A stretch of DNA of 64,000 nt from Pseudomonadota bacterium (GTDB taxonomy: Bacteria > Pseudomonadota > Alphaproteobacteria > Rhizobiales > Methylopilaceae). Of the stretch, positions 24,684 to 32,216 are shown one piece after another (position 1 is the stretch's first letter; every line of letters begins with the position of its first letter). The notes under the pieces were generated by a model, which had not been told where the DNA came from, did not search any database, and was given only the letters and a program-made list of their open reading frames with translations. The translations under genes were made by a program, and so were the position numbers. Where the stretch lies: assembly GCA_023388965.1 (NCBI GenBank), contig JAEWFF010000056.1, positions 1 through 64,000 on the forward strand. Direction: 5' to 3'.

Positions 24684-25469
24684 ATGACCGGAACCCCGAA
24701 ATCGCTCGATGAACTCCGCCTGGAGATCGACCGCCTTGACGAGGCCATGCACCGCCTGCTGATCGAGCGCGGCGGCATTATCGACGCGCTCGTGCGGGTG
24801 AAGAAGACCGGCGCGACCGGCTCGGCGTTCCGGCCCGGCCGTGAAGCCGATATGATGCGCCGCCTCGTTGCGCGCCATAGCGGCAGGCTGCCCTTTTCGG
24901 CGGTGGAGCATATCTGGCGCACCATCATTTCCGGCTTCACCCATGTTCAGGCGCCCTATGCGGTCCATGTCGATGGATCGGAGGATGGGGTGGCGCTGCG
25001 CGATCTGGCGCGCTTCCAGATGGGCTTCGACGTGCCGGTCATCATGCAGGACACGCCCGAGGCGGTCGTTGCCGCCGTCTCCGCCTCGCAGGGCGATCTC
25101 GGTCTGATCGGCCTCGGCCGCGCGCAGATGCCCTGGTGGGAGGCGCTTGGCGGCCCCGGCCAGCCGGTCGTCATGGCGCGGCTGCCCTTCCTCATCTATC
25201 CGGGCCGCCCGGCCGCCACCCCGGCCGTGGTGATCGCCAAACCGCTCGGCGATGCGGCCGTGGACGATGTGGCGGTGGTCGCGGCCGATTTCGCCATGAG
25301 GCCGCAGGAGGGCATGTTCGATGTCCTGTCCGAGACCCTGACCGACCGCTGGCGCGGCCTCGTCGCCGTGCCGAGCGCAGGCCTTCCCGAAGGCGCGCCG
25401 CGCCTCGGCTCCTATGCCAAGCCCATCGATCTGATGGCAAATGCCGGCGCGCTGGCGGTGGCGGAATGA
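24684..25469 (+). CDS. chorismate mutase (AroQ type) with a long C-terminal extension
   Basis: The 261-residue protein has an AroQ-type helical chorismate mutase at residues 5-90 (LDELRLEIDRLDEAMHRLL, catalytic-type Arg and Lys residues in the first helix and VRVKK). It converts chorismate to prephenate for Phe and Tyr. Residues 95-261 form an extra alpha/beta region (DTPEAVVAAVSASQGDLGLIG) that vaguely resembles a periplasmic-binding or prephenate-dehydratase fold without its TTRF motif; its role is unknown. The ATG at 24684 is used; GTG 24675 is in frame but has no ribosome site. It overlaps hisC by 4 nt. Confidence 0.87.
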   Translation: MTGTPKSLDELRLEIDRLDEAMHRLLIERGGIIDALVRVKKTGATGSAFRPGREADMMRRLVARHSGRLPFSAVEHIWRTIISGFTHVQAPYAVHVDGSEDGVALRDLARFQMGFDVPVIMQDTPEAVVAAVSASQGDLGLIGLGRAQMPWWEALGGPGQPVVMARLPFLIYPGRPAATPAVVIAKPLGDAAVDDVAVVAADFAMRPQEGMFDVLSETLTDRWRGLVAVPSAGLPEGAPRLGSYAKPIDLMANAGALAVAE

Positions 25470-26587
25470 CCGATATGACTGCGAAACCCGTTCGTCCCGT
25501 GCCGCGCCCCGGCATCCTGGATATCGACCCCTATGTGCCCGGAAAATCCGGCGCGAAGGGGCTCAACCGTATCTTCAAACTGTCCTCGAACGAGACGCCG
25601 TTCGGGCCGAGCCCGCGCGCCATCGAGGCCTATGCGGCGGCGGCTGAAAGACTGGCCGTGTACCCGGAAGGTACCGCGCGCGAACTGCGCGAAGCGGTCG
25701 GCGCGGCGTACGGGCTCGATCCGGCGCGCGTCGTCTGCGGTGCGGGCTCCGACGAAATCCTCAATCTGCTCGCGCACGCTTATGTCGGGCCGGGGGATGA
25801 GGGCATCATCTCCGAACACGGCTTTCTCGTTTACAGGATCGCGATCACGGGCCGCGGCGGCACGCCTGTCGTCGTGCCCGAAACCGGCTATACGGCCGAT
25901 GTCGATGCGATCCTCGCCCATGTCACGGACCGCACGAAGATCGTCTTCATCGCCAATCCCAACAACCCGACCGGCACCTATCTGCCGGCGGCCGAGATCG
26001 CGCGTCTTCACGCGGGGCTTCGTCCGGACATTCTGCTCGTGCTCGACGCGGCCTATGCCGAATATGTGCAGCGCGCGGACTATACCGACGGGCGCGAACT
26101 CGTGGACGGGGCCGAGAACGTCGTCGTCACGCACACCTTCTCCAAGATCCATGGCCTCGCCAATCTGCGCATCGGCTGGATGTATGGACCCGTGGCGGTG
26201 GTCGATGCGGTGAACCGCATTCGCGGGCCGTTCAACGTGTCGGGACCCGCGGCCGCGGCTGCCGTTGCGGCTTTGGCCGATACGGCGCATGTCGAGAAAT
26301 CGGTCGCGCACAATGAGCAATGGCTCGACCGGCTCGATCTCGAACTGTCGAAGATCGGTCTCGATGCCACGCCCTCGGCCGCCAATTTCGTGCTGATCCA
26401 TTTCCCGGACGAAGCGGGGCGGACGGCGAAAGACGCCGACGAATTCCTCTCCGCGCGCGGCCTGATCCTGCGGCGGGTGGAGGCCTATGGCCTGCCGAAT
26501 GCGCTGCGCCTGACGGTCGGCAGCGATGAGGCCATGCGTCTCGTGCTTGCGGCCCTGACCGAATTCATGGGGAAGAAGAATGACTGA
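25466..26587 (+). CDS. hisC: histidinol-phosphate / aromatic aminotransferase
   Basis: The 373-residue fold-type I PLP aminotransferase has KLSSNETPFGPSP near 40, VVCGAGSDEILNLL, FIANPNNPTGTY and the Schiff-base Lys227 in THTFSKIHGLANLRIGW. The start at 25466 overlaps the chorismate mutase stop by ATGA. The location between chorismate mutase and tyrA suggests that, besides histidinol phosphate, it also handles aromatic 2-oxoacids such as prephenate or 4-hydroxyphenylpyruvate, as shown for some members of the family. Which reaction dominates cannot be decided here. Confidence 0.9.
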   Translation: MTDMTAKPVRPVPRPGILDIDPYVPGKSGAKGLNRIFKLSSNETPFGPSPRAIEAYAAAAERLAVYPEGTARELREAVGAAYGLDPARVVCGAGSDEILNLLAHAYVGPGDEGIISEHGFLVYRIAITGRGGTPVVVPETGYTADVDAILAHVTDRTKIVFIANPNNPTGTYLPAAEIARLHAGLRPDILLVLDAAYAEYVQRADYTDGRELVDGAENVVVTHTFSKIHGLANLRIGWMYGPVAVVDAVNRIRGPFNVSGPAAAAAVAALADTAHVEKSVAHNEQWLDRLDLELSKIGLDATPSAANFVLIHFPDEAGRTAKDADEFLSARGLILRRVEAYGLPNALRLTVGSDEAMRLVLAALTEFMGKKND

Positions 26588-27527
26588 ACCCATGTTCGGC
26601 AGACTGGCGCTGATCGGCATCGGCCTGATCGGCTCATCGATTGCGCTCGCGGCACGCGGCAACGGGCTCGTGCGCAAGATTTCGGTACAGACGCGCTCGC
26701 AGAAGACGCTCGACCGCGCCCGAGAACTCGGCCTTGGCGACAGCTACACGCTCGATCCGGCCGAGGCCGTGAGCGATGCCGATCTCGTCATCGTCTGTGT
26801 GCCGGTCGGCGCGTCGGAAGATGTGGCGCGCGCCGTTGCGGATGCGCTGAAGCCCGGCGCCATCGTTTCCGATGTCGGCTCGGTGAAGAGCGCGGTCGTC
26901 GATCAGATGGCCCACCATCTGCCCGCGAACGTGCATTTCGTGCCGGCCCATCCCATTGCCGGCACCGAGCATTCCGGACCGGATGCCGGCTTTGCCGAAC
27001 TATTCCAGAACCGCTGGTGCATCCTGACGCCGCCGCCCGGCACCGATGCCGGCGCGGTCTCGCAGCTTGCCGAATTCTGGCGCGCGCTCGGCGCCAATGT
27101 CGATGTGATGTCGCCGCAGCATCATGACCTCGTGCTCGCGATCACCAGCCATATCCCGCATCTGATCGCCTACAATATCGTCGGCACGGCGGCGGACATG
27201 GAAGAGGATGTGCGCCAGGAGGTCATCAAGTTCTCGGCCTCCGGCTTCCGCGATTTCACCCGCATCGCCGCCTCCGATCCGACCATGTGGCGCGACATCT
27301 TCCTGCACAACAGGGAAGCGGTGCTGGAGATGCTGGGCCGTTTCACCGAGGATCTGACGGCGCTTCAGAAGGCGATCCGGCGCGGCGACGGCGACACTCT
27401 GTTCGACCTGTTCACGCGCACGCGCGCCATCCGCCGCAACATTCTCGACATTGGGCAGGATACGGCGGCTCCGGACTTCGGCCGCGTGCCGGCCGCCGGG
27501 GGCCATACGTCGAAGCAGGCCGGATAG
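26580..27527 (+). CDS. tyrA: prephenate/arogenate dehydrogenase
   Basis: The 315-residue NAD(P)-dependent enzyme of the TyrA family starts with a Rossmann motif LALIGIGLIGSSIALAAR and contains VSDVGSVKSAVVDQM, FVPAHPIAGTEHSGP (catalytic His), ITSHIPHLIAY and FRDFTRIAASDPTMWRDIF. It makes 4-hydroxyphenylpyruvate or tyrosine. No ACT domain is visible at the C-terminus. It overlaps hisC by 8 nt, so chorismate mutase-hisC-tyrA form one coupled operon; the matching pheA is 32 kb away. Confidence 0.93.
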   Translation: MTEPMFGRLALIGIGLIGSSIALAARGNGLVRKISVQTRSQKTLDRARELGLGDSYTLDPAEAVSDADLVIVCVPVGASEDVARAVADALKPGAIVSDVGSVKSAVVDQMAHHLPANVHFVPAHPIAGTEHSGPDAGFAELFQNRWCILTPPPGTDAGAVSQLAEFWRALGANVDVMSPQHHDLVLAITSHIPHLIAYNIVGTAADMEEDVRQEVIKFSASGFRDFTRIAASDPTMWRDIFLHNREAVLEMLGRFTEDLTALQKAIRRGDGDTLFDLFTRTRAIRRNILDIGQDTAAPDFGRVPAAGGHTSKQAG

Positions 27528-27613
27528 CGTTTCCACCGCCTTGTCGTGGCCATGGCGGCGCTTTAGCTTGGAAAGCGTGGCCGGACAGGCGCGAACCGGC
27601 TTTTCTGCGGGCG

Positions 27614-28171
27614 ATGACACAATCCAGGGATTTTTGGGTTTTCGGCTACGGCTCCCTGATGTGGAAGCCGGGTTTCGCCTATGAGGAAATGCGCCCGGCC
27701 GTTCTCGAAGGCTGGCATCGGGAATTGTGCGTCTATTCGCATCACTGGCGGGGGACGGAAGAGAATCCGGGCCTGGTACTCGGGCTCGATGCCGGAGGGG
27801 TGTGCCGCGGCGTCGCGTTCCGGGTCGCGGCGGAGAATGTGGATGCGGTGCGCGCCTATCTCCATGCGCGGGAAATGCGCGGCGCGGTCTATCATGAACT
27901 GACGCCGGATATCGTGTTCGCGGACCGCACATCGGCGACCGCGCTGACCTATGTCGCCGATCCTGAGCACGCGCAATATGCCGGCAATCTTTCGCGCGAG
28001 GAGCGGCTGAAGATCATCTCGGTCTGTTGCGGCGAGGGCGGCCCGAACCGCGATTACGTCATCAACACCGTCCTGCATCTGCGCCAGCTCGGCGTGCACG
28101 ACGCCGAACTCGAATGGCTGCACGAGCAACTCGGCGGCGAGACCTTCAACGACCAGATGGCAGGGATTTGA
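27614..28171 (+). CDS. gamma-glutamylcyclotransferase (ChaC-like)
   Basis: The 185-residue protein has the GYGSLMWKPGF substrate loop near the start, HRELCVYSHHWRGTEENPGLVLGL, and the catalytic-type Glu in REMRGAVYHELTP. ChaC-type enzymes cleave gamma-glutamyl peptides such as glutathione to 5-oxoproline. The ATG at 27614 starts just before FWVFGYGSL, the usual position; the longer frame reads into the tyrA end and is rejected. It is followed by a 476-nt repeat-rich region without genes. Confidence 0.9.
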   Translation: MTQSRDFWVFGYGSLMWKPGFAYEEMRPAVLEGWHRELCVYSHHWRGTEENPGLVLGLDAGGVCRGVAFRVAAENVDAVRAYLHAREMRGAVYHELTPDIVFADRTSATALTYVADPEHAQYAGNLSREERLKIISVCCGEGGPNRDYVINTVLHLRQLGVHDAELEWLHEQLGGETFNDQMAGI

Positions 28172-28200
28172 CCTGCTGCGCCGCTGTCGTTACTTCGCAG

Positions 28201-28320
28201 CCCTCATCCTGAGCCGCGCACGAAGTGCGCGTGTCGAAGGATAAGCAGCGGGCACCCGACTCTCGGCTATCCTTCGACACGGCTCGATGCTGGCGCATCG
28301 AGTCCGGCTCAGGATGAGGG
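28201..28320. repeat. cloverleaf-type palindromic repeat A
   Basis: Outer arms CCCTCATCCTGAGCCG (28201-28216) and CGGCTCAGGATGAGGG (28305-28320) are perfectly complementary over 16 nt. Inside are a hairpin GCGCAC-GAA-GTGCGC, a long pair GTGTCGAAGGATA (28231-28243) with TATCCTTCGACAC (28268-28280), and CTCGATG/CATCGAG. The RNA or single-stranded DNA would fold as a multi-arm junction. It lies with repeat C in the gene-free stretch 28172-28647 and resembles palindromic intergenic repeats of rhizobial genomes. Confidence 0.85.
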
Positions 28321-28375
28321 GAATGAGGTTGTCGCCATCGCATATCCCGGAAGCGGCGGAGCCGCTGTCCGGGAT

Positions 28376-28595
28376 CCATACGCCGTGACGACGCGGGATG
28401 ATTTCGGGCGCTGCGGAGTATGGGTCCCGGGCCCGCTTCGCGGCCCCGGGACATGCGGCTGCCGAGAGACCATACGCCGTGACCTCACGGGTCTATCTCC
28501 GGCGCTGCGGTTCCTATCGCCAACACCGGGCGTATGGGTCCCGGATCGCGCCGCGCAAGCGCGGCTTGTCCGGGACATGCGGCTGCGGAGAGAGC
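28376..28595. repeat. tandem pair of diverged intergenic repeats (type C)
   Basis: Three words recur in order: CCATACGCCGTGAC (28376, 28470), GTATGGGTCCCGG (28418, 28532) and GGGACATGCGGCTGC (28448, 28572). The copies are therefore directly repeated; the second is longer. Each holds a GC-rich hairpin between the second and third word. Short open frames across this stretch follow the repeat structure and are not counted as genes. Together with repeat A this fills the intergenic region before mgsA. Confidence 0.8.
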
Positions 28596-28647
28596 GTACG
28601 CCCCACGCCTGTGGCGTCCGCCTCGGATGAGGATCATACGCCGGTAG

Positions 28648-29025
28648 TTACTGCCCCAGTTTCTCGATCAGAAGTTCAGCCGTAGCGTGGTTGAGCGCGA
28701 TCGGCACATCGTACAGCACGGCCAGCCGCGTCAGTGCCTTGACGTCGACATCGTGCGGCATTGCCGTCAGGGGATCGATGAAGAAGATGATGCCCTGAAT
28801 CCTCTCTTCGGCCACCAGCGCGCCGATCTGCTGATCGCCGCCGAGCGGCCCGCTCTTGAAAGGCGTCACGGGAAGAGAAGGGCAGCGTTCGAGCACGCGC
28901 GCGCCGGTCGTGCCCGTCGCGACCACGTCGAATTTCGAAATCAGATGTTCGTGGCGTGCGACCCATTCGACGAGATCGTCCTTCTTCAGGTCGTGCGCAA
29001 TCAAAGCGAGGCGGGGTCGGCTCAT
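28648..29025 (-). CDS. mgsA: methylglyoxal synthase
   Basis: The 125-residue enzyme converts dihydroxyacetone phosphate to methylglyoxal. It shows LALIAHDLKKDDL at the start, VVATGTTGARV, the catalytic Asp region SGPLGGDQQIGALV and FFIDPLTAMPHDVDVKAL. Length matches MgsA (about 125-150). It is the second gene after the DUF1194 gene with a 6-nt gap, so both are cotranscribed. The stop is next to the repeat-rich region. Confidence 0.94.
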   Translation of the reverse strand: MSRPRLALIAHDLKKDDLVEWVARHEHLISKFDVVATGTTGARVLERCPSLPVTPFKSGPLGGDQQIGALVAEERIQGIIFFIDPLTAMPHDVDVKALTRLAVLYDVPIALNHATAELLIEKLGQ

Positions 29026-29031
29026 GCGTAA

Positions 29032-29841
29032 TTACTGCCAGTCCTGAATGCCGTCGCCATAGCGCCTGCGCCACATATGTTCGCCCAGCATGCAGTCCAC
29101 GTCCTTGTTCTGCGCGCGGATGAAGCGCGGCGCGGGTTCGCGCGCGGATATTTCGAGGATCAGTTTCGTCTTGATGGCCTCGGCGAAGCGCGCCTTGTCG
29201 GAAACAGCAATGACGAAGGCACCCGGCCCGCCGATGACGCAATCGCGATAATAGTCCTCAAGATTGTAGATATCGAGTGACAATGCGTTCGGCGGCTTCA
29301 GCGTCAGCGGAAGGCCGTTGATGCCGATGCCCCTGGCAACGACCTGATCGCGCGCCCAGGTGACGACATGGCCCTGATTGTTCGGCCCGTCGCCGGAAAT
29401 GTCGATCACGCGGCGCGGGCCCTTGTCCGGATTGGCGTCGAACAGATCGGCCGAATAGAGCAGAGCGGTCGAGATCGAGGTGCGGTAGGCGCGCATTTTC
29501 GGCGCTTCGGCGATCTTGTCGGCGAATTCCTGCGCGCTTTGCGGGCCGTCGATCACCTGCCAGCGGACGGGATTGGCCTGCGTCTCCGTGCCGGCCCATT
29601 CGACATAGGTGACGGCGATGCGTCCGTACACGCCCTCGCGGATGGCATCGAGCACGCGCGGCGAGGTGATGGCGTCGATATAGCCCTCGCGCTGGAGGGT
29701 CAGTTCGTCCGTGTCCATGGAATAGGAAACATCGACGGCAAGGACGAGTTCGAGATCGACCCGGTAGGTGTCGTCCGCGCTCTGGGCATGAGCCAGAGCG
29801 CTCAGGCCGAACATGCCTGCGATCAGAACCGGAACCCGCAT
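29032..29841 (-). CDS. DUF1194 (von Willebrand A-like) secreted protein
   Basis: The 269-residue protein has a Sec signal peptide (MRVPVLIAGMFGLSALAHAQ) and a vWA-like domain that starts VDLELVLAVDVSYSMDTDE, with the metal-site DxSxS partly as DVSYS. The conserved ending ISGDGPNNQG and RGIGINGLPL are typical of DUF1194 proteins of alphaproteobacteria. It is probably periplasmic and its function is unknown. It is the first gene of the unit with mgsA and diverges from the retropepsin-like gene over 127 nt. Confidence 0.88.
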   Translation of the reverse strand: MRVPVLIAGMFGLSALAHAQSADDTYRVDLELVLAVDVSYSMDTDELTLQREGYIDAITSPRVLDAIREGVYGRIAVTYVEWAGTETQANPVRWQVIDGPQSAQEFADKIAEAPKMRAYRTSISTALLYSADLFDANPDKGPRRVIDISGDGPNNQGHVVTWARDQVVARGIGINGLPLTLKPPNALSLDIYNLEDYYRDCVIGGPGAFVIAVSDKARFAEAIKTKLILEISAREPAPRFIRAQNKDVDCMLGEHMWRRRYGDGIQDWQ

Positions 29842-29968
29842 GGCGCCTCGATGCGTTCGTCGGATTCATCCTGCCATTGCCGGATGGGCGGTCAAACACA
29901 CTTTCGCGGGAGGATTTAACCGCATCTTCGCGAAAGAGGCGCGAGGATCGCCCGGCCTGGGAATTCCG

Positions 29969-30469
29969 ATGCTTCGTCCTGCTCTGGCCTTCGTGGCCTT
30001 CGGTATCATTCTTGCCCTGACGGTTCCCGATCTCAGCGGGCGCCTGACGGCGCTGCTCGAGCCGCAGCCGATGGAACTGCCGGCCGCGCCGGGCGGCGCC
30101 GCGCGGGTGATGCTTGCGGCCGGCCCGAACGGCCATTTCGAGACCATGGTCACGATCAATGGGCGGCAGGTGAAGGCCCTGATCGATACCGGTGCGAGCA
30201 TGGTGGCCCTGACCCATGAGGACGGGCGGGCGCTCGGCCTCATCCGGCCCGGCGACCGCTACGACATCAAGATCCAGACCGGGGCAGGCGAGACGACCGC
30301 GCGGCGCGTCGTGCTCAACAATGTCCGGGTCGGCGGCATCTCCGTCCACGATGTCGAGGCCATCGTCACGCGCGAGGGGCAATTGCCCTTCAACCTTCTC
30401 GGCATGAGCTTTCTGGGCAAACTGCGCGGCTTCGAGAGCCGCGATGGCCGGCTGATTCTCGAACAATAA
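29969..30469 (+). CDS. retropepsin-like aspartic protease (clan AA, TIGR02281-like)
   Basis: The 166-residue protein has one N-terminal membrane anchor (ALAFVAFGIILALTVPDL) and a single-lobe aspartic protease domain. The active-site motif is ALIDTGASMVALT near residue 75, and the flap-like region and NLLGMSFLGKL follow. Clan AA members of this form act as dimers in the periplasm. ATG 29969 is chosen as the start of the hydrophobic anchor; an upstream in-frame extension reads across the divergent promoter. Confidence 0.85.
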   Translation: MLRPALAFVAFGIILALTVPDLSGRLTALLEPQPMELPAAPGGAARVMLAAGPNGHFETMVTINGRQVKALIDTGASMVALTHEDGRALGLIRPGDRYDIKIQTGAGETTARRVVLNNVRVGGISVHDVEAIVTREGQLPFNLLGMSFLGKLRGFESRDGRLILEQ

Positions 30470-30537
30470 AGCCCCGCCGTCCCGAAACGGCCTGAAACAT
30501 GTTATTGCCTCGCGCGTTGACGTACCGGGGAGTGTCC

Positions 30538-32037
30538 ATGTTTCCGAAGCCGCAGCCGAGCCTGACGCCAAACACCTACGCCTACGAATCCGGCCCCATG
30601 GTCAAGGCCACCGGCTTCCGCGAATACGATGCGCGCTGGCTGTTCGAAAAAGAAATCAATCTGATGGGCGTGCAGGCGCTCGGCATGGGCATCGGCACAT
30701 TGATGCACCGCATGGGCGTGCGGCCCCAAATCGTCACCGGGCACGATTTCCGCGGCTATTCGGCCTCGATCAAGATGGCGCTCGTCACCGGCCTGATGGC
30801 CTCGGGCATCAAGGTCCACGATATCGGCCTTGCGATGTCGCCCATGGCCTATTTCGCGCAGTTCGAGCTCGACGTTCCCGCCGTTGCGATGGTCACGGCC
30901 TCGCATAACGACAATGGCTGGACGGGCGTGAAGATGGGCGTCAACCGCCCGCTGACCTTCGGGCCGGACGAGATGACGAAGCTGAAGGAGATCGTGCTGG
31001 GCGCCGATTTCGAGCTGAAGGCGGGCGGCGGCTATGTCTTCGTCGAGAACTTCCCCGAGCGCTATATCCGCGACCTGACCGACCGGCCGAAGCTGAAACG
31101 CAAATTGAAGGTCGTCTGCGCCTGCGGCAACGGCACGGCCGGCGCTTTTGCCCCGCGCGTTCTGCGCGAGCGTGGCTGCGAGGTGGTCGAACTCGATACC
31201 GAACTCGATCACACCTTCCCGAAATACAATCCCAATCCCGAAGACCTCGAAATGCTGCACGCGATGCGCGATGCGGTGCTGGCTTCGGGCGCGGATGTCG
31301 CGCTCGGCTTCGACGGCGACGGCGACCGCTGCGGGGTGGTCGACAATGAGGGCGAGGAAATCTTCGCCGACAAGGTCGGCGTCATGCTGGCGCGCGATCT
31401 CGCCAAGGTTCACGACAAGCCGACCTTCGTGGTCGATGTGAAATCGACCGGCCTGTTCGTGACCGATCCCGAACTCCAGAAGCTCGGCGTCACCGCCGAT
31501 TACTGGAAGACCGGCCATTCCTACATGAAGCGTCGCGTCAACGAATCGGGCGCGCTCGCCGGCTTCGAGAAGTCGGGCCATTATTTCTTCAACCAACCCA
31601 TCGGCCGCGGCTACGACGACGGCCTCGTCTCGGCCATCGCCGTGCTCGACATGCTCGACCGCTCGCCGGGCAAGTCCATGGCGGACCTCAAGAACGCGCT
31701 GCCGAAGACCTGGGGCTCACCGACCATGGCGCCGCACTGCGCCGACGAGGCGAAATACGGCATCGTCGAGAAGGTGGTCCGGCATTTCGAGCAGGCGCAG
31801 GCCAAGGGCGAAAAGGTCGCCGGGCAGACGATCCGCGATCTCGTCACCGTCAATGGCGTGCGCGTCACCGTGGAGGATGGCACCTGGGGGCTGGTGCGCG
31901 CCTCGTCCAACAAGCCGGAACTCGTCGTCGTGGTGGAAAGCCCGGTATCGGAAGCGCGGATGCGGGACATGTTCAAGGCCGTCGATGGCGTGCTGCGCAC
32001 GCATCCCGAAGTCGGCGAATACAACCAGACGCTTTAG
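30538..32037 (+). CDS. phosphomannomutase/phosphoglucomutase
   Basis: The 499-residue alpha-D-phosphohexomutase has the phosphoserine loop VTASHNDNGWTG (Ser122), the metal-binding DGDGDR at about 259-264, the sugar loop GFEKSGHYFF and a C-terminal phosphate-binding VRASSNKPEL. It isomerises mannose- or glucose-1- and 6-phosphates for surface polysaccharide or nucleotide-sugar synthesis. ATG 30538 is preceded by GGGGAG; a 13-codon extension is possible. It is transcribed alone; the spacer to the next gene contains CtrA-type sequences. Confidence 0.92.
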   Translation: MFPKPQPSLTPNTYAYESGPMVKATGFREYDARWLFEKEINLMGVQALGMGIGTLMHRMGVRPQIVTGHDFRGYSASIKMALVTGLMASGIKVHDIGLAMSPMAYFAQFELDVPAVAMVTASHNDNGWTGVKMGVNRPLTFGPDEMTKLKEIVLGADFELKAGGGYVFVENFPERYIRDLTDRPKLKRKLKVVCACGNGTAGAFAPRVLRERGCEVVELDTELDHTFPKYNPNPEDLEMLHAMRDAVLASGADVALGFDGDGDRCGVVDNEGEEIFADKVGVMLARDLAKVHDKPTFVVDVKSTGLFVTDPELQKLGVTADYWKTGHSYMKRRVNESGALAGFEKSGHYFFNQPIGRGYDDGLVSAIAVLDMLDRSPGKSMADLKNALPKTWGSPTMAPHCADEAKYGIVEKVVRHFEQAQAKGEKVAGQTIRDLVTVNGVRVTVEDGTWGLVRASSNKPELVVVVESPVSEARMRDMFKAVDGVLRTHPEVGEYNQTL

Positions 32038-32105
32038 CGATTAAACCCAAAGTATAATGATTAACGCATAAAATCGTTACTATCGGCCCGATTTCGCCGC
32101 AGCCT

Positions 32106-32142
32106 TTAACGAGTGATTAAGGCTCGGTCCTCAATTCTATTA
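32106..32142 (+). promoter_or_regulatory. perfect CtrA-type box upstream of the GGDEF-EAL gene
   Basis: TTAACGAGTGATTAA (32106-32120) is a perfect TTAA-N7-TTAA. CTATTA (32137-32142) lies at the distance expected of a -10 if the -35 overlaps the box. The region 32038-32216 is A+T-rich and has several further single TTAA half-sites. CtrA control of the c-di-GMP enzyme is the inference. Confidence 0.65.
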
Positions 32143-32216
32143 ACGGTTGTTGTTCTGGGCCTATCCTGGCCGATTGAGCGGGCGTCGGGTTGTGCGCCCG
32201 CTTGCGTCCGCAAAGC

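Noticed and set aside
28309..28685. Open frames of 80-95 codons on both strands before mgsA
   Set aside because: They follow the tandem repeat words and share no protein features.
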